From positions 30,866 through 94,865 of the forward strand of contig JALHIN010000005.1 of assembly GCA_022839995.1 (NCBI GenBank): 64,000 nt of DNA, given 5' to 3'. Both the position numbers and the translations under genes were made by a program. The notes beneath the pieces were generated by a model. The model made no database searches, was not told the origin of the DNA, and saw nothing but the letters and a program-made list of their open reading frames with translations. Every line of letters starts with the position of its first letter. The stretch's first letter is position 1. Below are positions 15,091 through 23,832 of the stretch, piece after piece. The DNA is from 79-D21 sp022839995. Its GTDB lineage: Bacteria; Synergistota; Synergistia; Synergistales; 79-D21.

Positions 15091-18000
15091 ACCTGATCCG
15101 CTTCTGCGTCCGAAGGCCGGTCTTCACCTGGGTTACGGTCATCCTGGCCGCCCTTTTGGGGCTGTACGGCTTCTTCAAGCTGGGCGTGGCCCTCTACCCG
15201 AAGGTGGATATCCCGGTCATCGTCATCTCGGCGACGTACCGGGGAGCGAGCCCCTCCGAGATCGAGTCTTTGGTCAGCAAACCCCTGGAGGATGCGGTCT
15301 CGGAGGTGGACGGGGTCGACAAGATCGAAAGCTACTCCATCGAAGGCGTTTCCTTCGTGGTCGCCGAAATGAAGCTCGACGTGAACCTCTCGGAAGCCGT
15401 GGTGGACGTCTCCAACCGGATCAAGGCGGCCCGGTCGAAACTGCCTTCCGAGGTGGACGACCCCGTGGTTGAAAAGGTGGACATCAACGCGGAACCGTTC
15501 ATGGTGGCCGTCTTTACCACCGACATGGACGGGAAGAAGGCCCGCGACATCCTGGAAGACAAGGTCAAGAGGCGCCTTACCCGGGTTGAAGGGATCGCCC
15601 AGGTGGCGCTGGTCGGCGGCGAGGAGCGGGAAATCCATGTCCTCCTGAATCCCGTTGCCGTGAAGAATTTCAACCTCTCCCCCGTCATGGTGGCTTCCAT
15701 CGTGAGGGCCAACAATCTGACGAACCCTGCGGGGTACATTGCCCAGGAGAACCAGGAAATCACCCTTCGGTACAAGGGAGAGGCTCCCGATGTCCGGGCC
15801 CTCGGAGAAATCCAGATCCCGCTGGGTGACGGGGCTTCCGTCCGGCTTCAGGACGTGGCCCGAATAGAGGACGGGGCTAAGGACCTGAGGGAGTTTGCGA
15901 GGTTTGACGGAAAACCTGCCTTTCAGCTGCAAATCAAGGCAAGGCCGAACGCGAACATCGTCGAGGTTGGACGGGGTGTCCGGAAGGAACTGGAAAGGAT
16001 CCTCCCGACCCTGCCGAAGGGGTTCCGACTCGACATTCCCTACGACAACTCGAAGTTCGTCTCGAACTCAGTCCGGAACGTCATCCGCGACATGATCACG
16101 GGGACGCTTCTCACGGCCTTGGTCCTTTACCTTTTTCTCCGCCGGCTTTCCGCCACCGCGGTCGTTGCCATCGCGATGCCGACCGCGGTCCTCGCGACCT
16201 TCATTCCCATGATGATCCAGGGGTATACCCTGAACATGATGAGCACCCTGGGACTTGCTCTCTCCATGGGGGTGCTGGTGAACAACTCGATCCTGGTCCT
16301 GGAAAACATCACGCGGTTCCGGGACTTGGGCTTCGAACCGATCGAAGCCGCGGAAAGGGGAACCGCAGAAATCTCCCTTTCCGTTTTGGCCACGACGGGG
16401 ACGAACCTCGGGGTTTTCCTGCCCGTGGCATTCCTGCCGGGAGTGGCGGGGCAATTCCTGGTCCAGTACGCCATGGTCATCGTTTATGCCACGCTTTTCT
16501 CCCTCTGGGTTTCCCTGACCCTGACCCCGATGCTGGCTGCCCGGATGTCCCAGGCACCCCCTACCCCTCTTTCCTGCCGCCTCTGCGGCTGGTGGGAGTG
16601 GCTTTACGAAGGGCTCGAAAACCTGCACCACCGGCTGGTGGCCGCTGCAGTGGGGCGTCCCTGGAGAACCCTCCTGGTCACGGCGGGTGTCCTGGTCCTG
16701 GTTTTTGCCCTCGCCCCCCGGCTGGGATCCGAGTTTTTCCCAAGGGTGGATGAAGGGGTCGTGAGCATCAGCGTCGAGCTTCCTGCCGAAAGTTCCCTTG
16801 CCAGGACGGAGCGTACCGTCAGGAGGATCGAAAAATTCGTGCTGGAGCAGCCCCACGTGAAAGACGTGGTAGTTTCCGTGGGCGGGAGCGGAGCGAGGAC
16901 CGGAGTGAACCTGGGAAGCGTGGAAGCCTACCTGGACGACGACCCGAAACGGCCTTCCACGTTCGAGTTCGCGGACCGTATCCGGCCTTTCCTGGCTTCT
17001 CTTCCGGATGCCACGCTGAGCGTCCAGGCCGTCAAGACGAGTTTTTCCCGGGGCAAGCCTCTCCAGATCGTCGTTACTGGAGAGGACACGGACACCCTCA
17101 GCCAGGTCGCGGGAGAGGTCATGAAGAGGATCCGATCGGTGCCCGGGGTCGTCGACGTAGACCTAGACTGGCGGATCGGGAGGCCCGAACTCGCCATGGA
17201 CCCGATCCGCTGGCGCATGGGACGCCTCGGAGCCGACGCGGCTTCCGTTTCCTCGAACGTCCGTGGGTACATCACCGGCTTGGAGGCAGGCAAGTACCGG
17301 GAAGGCGGCCTGGAATACGACATCCTGGTGAAAATGGAGCCGGAGAGAACGAAAAGCGTTTTTTCGGCCCCGGACCTTCCGGTCATGACGGCCCTGGGAT
17401 CCGTTCCCCTGAAGGAGTTGACCCGCTTCTCCTACGAGGCCGGGCCGACCCGGATCGTGCGCAAGGACCGGATCCGTTCGGTGACCGTCGAAGCCGACGT
17501 AGTGGGCCGAACGGTCGGAGAGGCGTTCCAGGAGATCCGCCAGGGCTTGAAGGAGCTGTCGGTTCCACCCGGGTATTCCGTGAAGTACGAGGGAGACGTG
17601 GAAGCGATGCAGGAAACCTTCAGGGACATGGGGATCGCCTTCGGGCTGGCGGTGGCCATCACGTTCCTCATGATCGCGGCCATCCTCGAATCCTGGGCTT
17701 TCGCGTTCATCATCATCCTGACGGTTCCCCTGTCGGCCATTGGCGTCATCCCTGCCATGGTCGCGACGAACACGGCGGTGAGCCTATACGCGCTCATGGG
17801 GTTGGTCATGCTGGTCGGCCTGGTGGTCAACAATGCCATCGTCATCGTGGATTTCGCCGAAGGCCTGCGGAGGTCGGGGGAAAAGGCCGCCGAGGCCATC
17901 GTCGAAGCCTGCCGGGTGCGGTTCCGGTCCATCCTGATGGCCGACCTGACCTCGATTTTCGCCATGATCCCGCTGGCGCTGGGGATGGGCGAAGGGGGGG

Positions 18001-18182
18001 CCTTGCGGGCCCCGATGGCGGTCGTGGCGATCGGCGGGCTTTTTGCCGGGGGTGGCCTGGCGCTTTTCGTCATCCCTCCCGTTTACCGGCTTTTCTGGGA
18101 GAGGCGCGAGAAAATGCCGGTCCAGCGCAGGGGTCGTTGGAGGGAAGTCCTCTTGGCTTTCCTCCGGCGTCCTAGGGATTGA
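15087..18182 (+). CDS. RND-family efflux permease (AcrB/HAE1-like)
   Basis: Inner-membrane exporter of 1031 residues with 12 predicted helices and two large periplasmic loops, in the family of AcrB/SwrC. Typical motifs: FPRVDEGVVSISVELPAES, the TM2 region LYLFLRRLSATAVVAIAMP and the TM11 region MIPLALGMGEGGALRAPMA. In the TM4 motif, where relatives have VDN or VDD, this protein has LVNNSILVLEN (Asn399-Asn400), and TM10 has VVNNAIVIVDF (Asn915-Asn916) where AcrB has its relay Lys. Loss of the TM4 Asp is odd for a proton-driven pump. The gene overlaps the adaptor by 4 nt and the tspO 3' end by 11 nt. Confidence 0.92.
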   Translation: MNLIRFCVRRPVFTWVTVILAALLGLYGFFKLGVALYPKVDIPVIVISATYRGASPSEIESLVSKPLEDAVSEVDGVDKIESYSIEGVSFVVAEMKLDVNLSEAVVDVSNRIKAARSKLPSEVDDPVVEKVDINAEPFMVAVFTTDMDGKKARDILEDKVKRRLTRVEGIAQVALVGGEEREIHVLLNPVAVKNFNLSPVMVASIVRANNLTNPAGYIAQENQEITLRYKGEAPDVRALGEIQIPLGDGASVRLQDVARIEDGAKDLREFARFDGKPAFQLQIKARPNANIVEVGRGVRKELERILPTLPKGFRLDIPYDNSKFVSNSVRNVIRDMITGTLLTALVLYLFLRRLSATAVVAIAMPTAVLATFIPMMIQGYTLNMMSTLGLALSMGVLVNNSILVLENITRFRDLGFEPIEAAERGTAEISLSVLATTGTNLGVFLPVAFLPGVAGQFLVQYAMVIVYATLFSLWVSLTLTPMLAARMSQAPPTPLSCRLCGWWEWLYEGLENLHHRLVAAAVGRPWRTLLVTAGVLVLVFALAPRLGSEFFPRVDEGVVSISVELPAESSLARTERTVRRIEKFVLEQPHVKDVVVSVGGSGARTGVNLGSVEAYLDDDPKRPSTFEFADRIRPFLASLPDATLSVQAVKTSFSRGKPLQIVVTGEDTDTLSQVAGEVMKRIRSVPGVVDVDLDWRIGRPELAMDPIRWRMGRLGADAASVSSNVRGYITGLEAGKYREGGLEYDILVKMEPERTKSVFSAPDLPVMTALGSVPLKELTRFSYEAGPTRIVRKDRIRSVTVEADVVGRTVGEAFQEIRQGLKELSVPPGYSVKYEGDVEAMQETFRDMGIAFGLAVAITFLMIAAILESWAFAFIIILTVPLSAIGVIPAMVATNTAVSLYALMGLVMLVGLVVNNAIVIVDFAEGLRRSGEKAAEAIVEACRVRFRSILMADLTSIFAMIPLALGMGEGGALRAPMAVVAIGGLFAGGGLALFVIPPVYRLFWERREKMPVQRRGRWREVLLAFLRRPRD

Positions 18183-18654
18183 GCCGCCAAATCGCGGCAT
18201 TGAGGATCGCGGCGAAAGCCACCCAGGCCAGGTAGGGTGTCATCAGCCAGGCCGCAGCAGGGGAAATCGGCCTGAAGACGACGATCGTGGCCGCTATGGC
18301 GGCCAACAGCGCCACGATGTCCACAAGGGCCAGCAGGGGAGATTTCAGCCCGAAAAAGAGGACAGACCACAGGGCGTTCAAGACGAGCTGCAGGAAAAAC
18401 AACGAAAGGGCGGCCCGTACGGAGGGACTGGAAAGGCTGCCCCGTTTCCACACCAGCCAGGCGGCGATTCCCATCAGAGTGTAGAGAAAAGTCCAAACCG
18501 GGCCGAAAACCCATCCTGGCGGGTTGAAGGAAGGTTTAACCAGGCCAGGGTACCAGGATTGAAGGCCTGAGGCGGTAAAGAGCGATCCGAACATCCCGGC
18601 GGCCTGGCAGATCAGGATGCAGGCCGCGAGGCGCAGGAAATCCGAGCGGTTCAT
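18172..18654 (-). CDS. tspO: TspO/MBR family protein
   Basis: 160 residues, five predicted membrane helices and the aromatic-rich family pattern: WYPGLVKPSFNPPGWVFGPV near residue 34, WTFLYTLMGIAAWLVW, LNALWSVLFFG and TPYLAWVAFAAILNAAIW. TspO proteins bind tetrapyrroles or cholesterol-like ligands; the role in anaerobes is unclear. The 3' end overlaps the RND permease by 11 nt in convergent orientation. A short AT-rich divergent region separates it from endonuclease V. Confidence 0.9.
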   Translation of the reverse strand: MNRSDFLRLAACILICQAAGMFGSLFTASGLQSWYPGLVKPSFNPPGWVFGPVWTFLYTLMGIAAWLVWKRGSLSSPSVRAALSLFFLQLVLNALWSVLFFGLKSPLLALVDIVALLAAIAATIVVFRPISPAAAWLMTPYLAWVAFAAILNAAIWRLNP

Positions 18655-18725
18655 GGGATGTCACCCCTCCCTCGAAGGAATGTTTTAAAATAATATCATA
18701 CGAAAAAACAAGAACGGACGGGGGG

Positions 18726-19415
18726 GTGGCCTTGAAGCCTGCATTCCTTGAAGGGGAACTGTCGCCCGCCGAAGCAGTGGCCCTGCAGCTCGAACTGGCA
18801 GGGAAGGTCGTCCCGGAAGACGGATTTTCCGGGATGCCCCTCAGTGTGGCAGGTGTCGACGTTTCGATCCGCAAGTCCCCCGGGGGGGATCGGGCCATCG
18901 CTTGCATCGCGGTGATGGAATGGGGAACCTGGCGGGTTCTCTCGGTTGCCGTCGCCGAGGACCGGGTGCGCTTTCCCTACATTCCGGGCCTTCTTTCCTT
19001 TCGCGAACTCCCGGTGATCCTCAAGGCGGCGGAACGTCTTTCGGAGTGGCCAGGGCTTTTCATGGTGGACGGGGCCGGAATGGCCCACCCCAGGTTTTTC
19101 GGCCTTGCCTGTCACCTGGGGGTCGTCTCGGGGTGCCCGTCCGTCGGGGTGGCCAAGAGCCGGCTGGTCGGAACCCATGATCCTCTCCCGGAAGGCCGGG
19201 GCTCGCGTGTTCCCCTGCTTGTCGGCGGGAGGGTGGCGGGAACCGTCCTCCGGTCGCGCTCCGGTGTTCGCCCTCTCTACGTGAGCCCCGGCCATCTCGT
19301 TTCCCTGGAAACCAGCGCGGATCTTGTCCTGGCCTCGTGCACCCGCTTCCGGCTTCCCGAGCCGGTTCGGGCGGCCCATAAGCTGGCAGGGGATCAAAAC
19401 CTTCTGTATTCTTAA
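18726..19415 (+). CDS. nfi: Endonuclease V (deoxyinosine 3' endonuclease)
   Basis: Repairs deaminated adenine by nicking DNA one base 3' of deoxyinosine, 229 residues. The metal-binding acidic residues are seen in VAGVDVSIR, GLLSFRELPVI and FMVDGAGMAHPRFFGLACHLG; the family wedge (YIPGLLSFRE) and the KSRLVG loop are present. GTG 18726 is the start, after a G-rich stretch. Monocistronic. The C-terminus (RAAHKLAGDQNLLYS) resembles that of family members. Confidence 0.9.
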   Translation: MALKPAFLEGELSPAEAVALQLELAGKVVPEDGFSGMPLSVAGVDVSIRKSPGGDRAIACIAVMEWGTWRVLSVAVAEDRVRFPYIPGLLSFRELPVILKAAERLSEWPGLFMVDGAGMAHPRFFGLACHLGVVSGCPSVGVAKSRLVGTHDPLPEGRGSRVPLLVGGRVAGTVLRSRSGVRPLYVSPGHLVSLETSADLVLASCTRFRLPEPVRAAHKLAGDQNLLYS

Positions 19416-19503
19416 TACCCCGAACTCTTGCAAAAGGTCGGGGTGTCGTTGATGATACGAAAGCAAAAAGCCATCCCAATTTTTCAAAAGAGGTGACCTG
19501 TGC

Positions 19504-20403
19504 GTGCTGATCACGATCGCGGATCCGTTTGACCCTTCCCTTCCCCAGAAACTGGGCGAGTTCGGGGAAGTGGCGACAGGACTGGACCGGCTGGAAGAGA
19601 CCGACGTCCTCCTGGTCCGGAGCAAGACGAAGGTGACGCGGGAAATGCTGGAAAGGGCCCCGAAGCTGAAGCTGGTCATCCGGGGAGGAGTGGGAATCGA
19701 CACGATCGACACGAAAGCGGCTGCCGAGCGGAAAGTTCTGGTTAAGAACACCCCGAAGGCTTCCTCGATCACGGTGGCGGAACTGGCTTTTGCCCTCATG
19801 CTGGCGGCTCCGACGCGCCTCATCGAGGCCCACATCAGCATGTGCCAGGGGAAATGGGAAAAGAACGAACTGAAGCGCACGGAGCTTTTCGGCAAGAACC
19901 TGACGTTGATCGGGCTGGGGAACATCGCTAGCGAAGTGGCCAAGAGGGCTATCGCTTTCGGCATGAAGGTCTACGCCTATGATCCGCTCGTACCGGCGCA
20001 GCGGGCGGAGGAACTGGGTGTCACGCTCGTAGCGGACCTGAAGGAGGCCCTTTCCAAGGCCGATTACGTTTCGATTCACGTTCCGCTCGTGGAGGGCACG
20101 AAAAACCTCATCAACAAGGAAACACTTTCGGTCATGAAGAAGGGCGCCGTCCTGGTGAACACGGCCAGGGCAGGCGTCATCGTTGCGGAGGATGTCCTCG
20201 AGGCGCTCGAGAGCGGACAGCTGTCCTACTACTGCGCGGACGTCTGGCCAACGGATCCGCCCTCCCCGGACTACCCCATCCTGAAGTCCAGCCGGGTCTT
20301 CATGGTGCCGCACCTCGGAGCCAACAGCAAGGAAAACCTTCTTCGCATCGGCGAGGAGGTTTGCTCCATCATTCGCGAAGCCCAGAAGGAAGGAGTGTTG
20401 TAA
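19504..20403 (+). CDS. serA: D-3-phosphoglycerate dehydrogenase (short form)
   Basis: First step of serine synthesis: oxidises 3-phosphoglycerate to phosphohydroxypyruvate with NAD+. The protein has 299 residues: substrate and Rossmann domains only, no ACT regulatory domain. Motifs: LTLIGLGNIASEVAK, the NAD-binding Asp in YAYDPL, VNTARAGVI with the catalytic Arg, and MVPHLGANSKE with the catalytic His. GTG 19504 is preceded by AGAGGTGA. It lies 1 nt before serC, supporting the serine pathway over other hydroxyacid dehydrogenases. Confidence 0.87.
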   Translation: MLITIADPFDPSLPQKLGEFGEVATGLDRLEETDVLLVRSKTKVTREMLERAPKLKLVIRGGVGIDTIDTKAAAERKVLVKNTPKASSITVAELAFALMLAAPTRLIEAHISMCQGKWEKNELKRTELFGKNLTLIGLGNIASEVAKRAIAFGMKVYAYDPLVPAQRAEELGVTLVADLKEALSKADYVSIHVPLVEGTKNLINKETLSVMKKGAVLVNTARAGVIVAEDVLEALESGQLSYYCADVWPTDPPSPDYPILKSSRVFMVPHLGANSKENLLRIGEEVCSIIREAQKEGVL

Positions 20404-20404
20404 G

Positions 20405-21490
20405 ATGCCCCGCAAACTCAATTTCCACGCCGGCCCCTCGACGCTTCCGCTGGAAGTCCTGGAGGAACTCCAGGAAAACATGGTCGACTTCCAGGGAACG
20501 GGCCTGTCCCTGATCGAGGAAAGCCACCGAAGCGCCAACTACGAAGCCGTTCACAACGGTGCGATCCAGCTGTTCCGTGAACTTTTCTCCGTGCCGGAGA
20601 ACACCGACATCCTGTTCCTCGGGGGAGGCGCAACCCTTCAGTTCGCCATGATCCCGATGAACTTCCTACCGCAGGGGAAAACGGCCGAGTACGTGGCGAC
20701 AGGAACCTGGTCGAAAAAGGCCATCGAGGACGCGAAGAAGCTTGGTAGCGTCCGGGTCGTCTTCGACGGGAAGGAGAGCGGCTACACGACCCTGCCGGAT
20801 CCCTCCTCCATGAAGGTCGATCCTGATGCGGCCTACCTCCACATCACGGCCAACGAAACGATCGGCGGCCTCGAGTGGAAGGACTGGCCCGAAACGGGCG
20901 ACGTTCCGCTGGTCTGCGACATGTCCAGCGACATCCTGAGCCGGCCGGTCCCCGTGGAGAAGTTCGCCCTGATCTACGCGGGGGCCCAGAAGAACCTGGG
21001 ACCCGCCGGGACGACCGTCGTCATCCTCAGGAAAGACATGCTCGACCGGATTCCCGATACGCTTCCGGCCTACCTGAGCTACAAGAACCACGCGGCCAAC
21101 AATTCCCTCTACAACACGCCGCCCGTTTTCGCCATCTGGACGATCAAGCTGGTCCTCGAGCACATGAAGAAAAACGGCGGGCTGGCTGCCGTGGCCGAGC
21201 GCAACCTGAAGAAGGCCGGGCTCGTGTACGGGGTCATCGATTCCAGCGGGGGATTCTACCGTTCGCCGGTCGATGCCCGGTACCGTTCGAACATGAACAT
21301 CGTCTTCCGGCTCCCGACGGAAGAGCTTGAGAAGAAATTCATCGACGAGGCCAAGGCCGCCGGCATGATCGGGCTGAAGGGACACCGCAGCGTCGGCGGG
21401 TGCCGGGCTTCTCTCTACAACGCCATGACCCTCGAAGGCGCGGAAGCGCTGGCGGCCTTCATGAAGGAATTCGCGGCGAAGAACGGCTAG
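20405..21490 (+). CDS. serC: Phosphoserine aminotransferase
   Basis: PLP enzyme transferring an amino group from glutamate to phosphohydroxypyruvate, 361 residues. Seen: the N-terminal NFHAGPSTLPLEVLEE, the PLP-binding threonine/serine region and GGGATLQFAM, the Schiff-base Lys in YAGAQKNLGPAG, and HRSVGGCRASLYNAM at the C-terminus, where Arg residues bind the phosphate. It follows serA by 1 nt and precedes DUF1015 by 9 nt. Confidence 0.95.
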   Translation: MPRKLNFHAGPSTLPLEVLEELQENMVDFQGTGLSLIEESHRSANYEAVHNGAIQLFRELFSVPENTDILFLGGGATLQFAMIPMNFLPQGKTAEYVATGTWSKKAIEDAKKLGSVRVVFDGKESGYTTLPDPSSMKVDPDAAYLHITANETIGGLEWKDWPETGDVPLVCDMSSDILSRPVPVEKFALIYAGAQKNLGPAGTTVVILRKDMLDRIPDTLPAYLSYKNHAANNSLYNTPPVFAIWTIKLVLEHMKKNGGLAAVAERNLKKAGLVYGVIDSSGGFYRSPVDARYRSNMNIVFRLPTEELEKKFIDEAKAAGMIGLKGHRSVGGCRASLYNAMTLEGAEALAAFMKEFAAKNG

Positions 21491-21499
21491 GGGTCGACG

Positions 21500-22771
21500 A
21501 TGGAAGACGTCAAGGTTCGACTCGAAAAGATCGGCATCGGGCTCCCGGAAATCCTGCTCCCGAAGGCCGGGACGGACCTGTCGAAATGGTCGGTGGTGGC
21601 CTGCGACCAGTTCTCGTCCGAGCGCCACTACTGGGAGCAGGTGAAGGAGATCGTGGGCGACGCCCCGTCGACCCTGCGCCTGATCCTGCCCGAATGCTAC
21701 CTCGAGGACGGGGACACGGAAGCCCGTGTCGCAAAGATCAACGAGGAAATGGTGCGGGTTCTCGAAACCGTGCTCGAACCCCATGAAAACGGGTTTGTCC
21801 TCATCGACCGCAAGACCGCCCATGCCGGTTCACGCAAGGGGCTTGTCCTTGCGGTGGACCTCGAGGCCTACAGTTTCGAGGCAGGGGCCGCCTCGCTGAT
21901 CCGCCCGACCGAAGGAACGATCCTGAAAAGGCTTCCTCCCCGCATGGCCATCCGCCGGGGGGCGACCCTGGACCTCCCGCACATCCTGCTTCTGCTCGAC
22001 GATCCGGGCAGGACGGTCATCGAGCCTCTCTTTGCCGCCAGGGAAAAGTTCCGCAAGCTCTACGAGTTCGAACTCATGCAGGGCGGGGGGGCGATCACGG
22101 GTTGGCACGTCCCTGCGGAGGCCCTGGAAGGCGCGGTGTCCGCACTGGAAAACCTGGCTCGCGGCGGATTCCTCTTCGCCGTGGGGGACGGGAACCACTC
22201 CCTGGCCGCCGCAAAGAGCCTCTGGGAGGAGAAGAAGGCTGCCGGGGCGAGCTTTGACGATCCGGCCCGGTGGGCTCTCGTGGAGGTGGAGAACATCCAC
22301 GACGAGGGGCTGCACTTCCACCCGATCCACCGCGTGCTTTTCGGAGTGGACGCAGGCGCCTTGCTGGAAGAGATGAAGGAGGCGTTGTCCGGAAGGGTCG
22401 AGGAGGGGCTTGCCGAGCCGACCCCGAAGACCCCGGCCGGGCACGTCATCGGGGTGCTCACCGAGAAGGGCGATGCCCGCTTCGTGTTCGACCCGAGGGA
22501 GGAACGCATGACCGTGGAATTCTTCCAGGAATTCCTTGACGCCTACCTGGCGAAGCATCCCGAGGTGTCGATCGACTACATCCACGGGGAGGAAGCCGTA
22601 CGGGAAATGGGGACGAAACCCGGCAACGCGGGGTTCTACATGCCCCCTCTCGACAAGTCCTCCTTCTTCAGGCGGATGGTCGAAGTGGGGCCCTACCCGA
22701 GGAAGACCTTCTCCATCGGAGAAGCCACCGAGAAACGATATTACCTGGAAAGCCGGAAACTGGTCCGGTAG
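21500..22771 (+). CDS. DUF1015 family protein linked to serine synthesis
   Basis: 423 residues of the DUF1015 family (uncharacterised; ParB/Srx-like fold has been suggested for relatives). Conserved blocks: KWSVVACDQFSSERHYWEQV, DRKTAHAGSRKGLVLAVDLE, ILKRLPPRMAIRRGATLDLP, FAVGDGNHSLAAAKSLWEE and FHPIHRVLFG. The GDGNHSLAAAK motif looks like the DGHHR-type active-site motif of serine kinase/ParB-fold proteins. The order serA-serC-DUF1015 recurs, to my knowledge, in Clostridia. No phosphoserine phosphatase (serB) is near, so this protein could take part in the last step of serine synthesis. That role is inference. A terminator follows. Confidence 0.85.
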   Translation: MEDVKVRLEKIGIGLPEILLPKAGTDLSKWSVVACDQFSSERHYWEQVKEIVGDAPSTLRLILPECYLEDGDTEARVAKINEEMVRVLETVLEPHENGFVLIDRKTAHAGSRKGLVLAVDLEAYSFEAGAASLIRPTEGTILKRLPPRMAIRRGATLDLPHILLLLDDPGRTVIEPLFAAREKFRKLYEFELMQGGGAITGWHVPAEALEGAVSALENLARGGFLFAVGDGNHSLAAAKSLWEEKKAAGASFDDPARWALVEVENIHDEGLHFHPIHRVLFGVDAGALLEEMKEALSGRVEEGLAEPTPKTPAGHVIGVLTEKGDARFVFDPREERMTVEFFQEFLDAYLAKHPEVSIDYIHGEEAVREMGTKPGNAGFYMPPLDKSSFFRRMVEVGPYPRKTFSIGEATEKRYYLESRKLVR

Positions 22772-22787
22772 AAATGCCTGGAACGCG

Positions 22788-22818
22788 AAAGGGGACCCCC
22801 GAGGGGTCCCCTTTTTTT
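22788..22818 (+). terminator. Terminator of the serA-serC-DUF1015 operon
   Basis: GGGGACCCC (22791-22799), loop CGA, GGGGTCCCC (22803-22811), then seven T; AAA before the stem can pair with the first T residues. Confidence 0.93.
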
Positions 22819-22917
22819 CTTCCCTAGGAAACGCCATGCGGTGCTATACTTTTCTATGATGGTTTTTTAATTGGCTGTCATCTAGAGAAAAAACGATCGA
22901 AAAGGGGGGCTTTTTTC

Positions 22918-23748
22918 ATGAGAAGGATTCCGAGACTGTCGCTGCTGTTGCTCGTCGTTTCGCTCCTTGCCTTTGCCGGTGCGGCCTGGGGGGTGAGCGC
23001 CCTTTCCCTGGATTATCCTGGAGAAGGGGCCGACTCCGTCAGCACGAGCTTCAATTTATAGTGGACCCTCACGCATGATGTCGACGTGACCAGCCCGGAT
23101 CTCGCCAGTTACGACCTTTACCTGTCCAAGACGCTGTCGGGCCTTGGCACGAGTCCGTTGTCCCTGGGTATGACCTTCGCCGGATATGCCGGAACGGCTC
23201 CGTCCGGTACGCTTGACGAGGATTCCCTCTATTTCTGGAAGGTCGTCGCCCACACGCCCTCGGGGGACGTCGGTGCGACAAGTTTCTTCATGACCCAGGG
23301 CGAGGACGCCAGCTTGGTGCTGAAGAGCCCATCGAACGGCCAGATCGGGGTTGCCCCCCAGAACGTCGAATTCAAGTGGGAATTCGACTCCGGGAACGAA
23401 AGCCTGACCGCTTCGGATGTCACCTTCGACCTGTACCTCTCGGACAAATACGAGACCATTTTCGACGGGGCGCCGAAGAGGTCGGGGATAGTGGCCCTTG
23501 ATCCCGACGTTGTCGACGGGGTCTTCAGCGTGACGATCAACCAGTCGGTCGGTTACGGCAAGCACTACTGGACGGTTGTCGCCCATGTGGCCGGCGATGG
23601 GGATTTCACCACCTCCCCGCATTCCTTCACGACCCTCTCCGAGGCCTCCGACCCGAACCTGTCGGGCGGCTGCTCCGCGGCTCCGCTGGGCGGGCTGGCG
23701 GCCATGGCCCTCTTGGCAGGCCTGGCTTTGGTGAAGCGCCGCAACTAG
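22918..23748 (+). pseudogene. Secreted Synergist-CTERM-like protein interrupted by an amber codon
   Basis: The frame from ATG 22918 to TAG 23746-23748 encodes 276 residues with one internal TAG (23059-23061, codon 48). A signal peptide is clear (LSLLLLVVSLLAFAGAAWG). After the amber codon the protein continues undamaged with two fibronectin-like modules (SYDLYLSK... LYFWKVVAHTP; TFDLYLSDK... KHYWTVVAHV), a Thr/Ser linker and the tail GGCSAAPLGGLAAMAL...VKRRN. The tail has the Cys, hydrophobic helix and basic end of Synergist-CTERM sorting signals. In context the TAG replaces a residue in FNLxWTLTHD, most simply Gln (CAG to TAG). No good restart site follows. It may be a fresh pseudogene, a sequencing error or a suppressed stop. 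Confidence 0.75.
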
Positions 23749-23768
23749 AGCTGAAGCCTCAAACCGAA

Positions 23769-23818
23769 AGCAAAAGAGAGGGACCCGGGCTGAGATGCCC
23801 GGGTCCCTCTCTTTTGCT
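23769..23818. terminator. Bidirectional terminator between convergent genes
   Basis: A perfect 22-bp inverted repeat (23769-23790 and 23797-23818) with a 6-nt loop TGAGAT. Its outer part is A/T-rich (CTTTTGCT on each strand), so it can end transcripts from both the CTERM gene and hypD. Confidence 0.92.
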
Positions 23819-23832
23819 TGGCTGTCCTTTTC

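Noticed and set aside
19417..19444. Stem-loop ACCCCGA/TCGGGGT after endonuclease V as a terminator
   Set aside because: No T run follows and the loop is long; it may be chance or a weak regulatory hairpin.
23059..23061. TAG as a pyrrolysine codon
   Set aside because: No pyl genes are visible, the protein type is not a methylamine methyltransferase, and a one-base change from a Gln codon explains it more simply.
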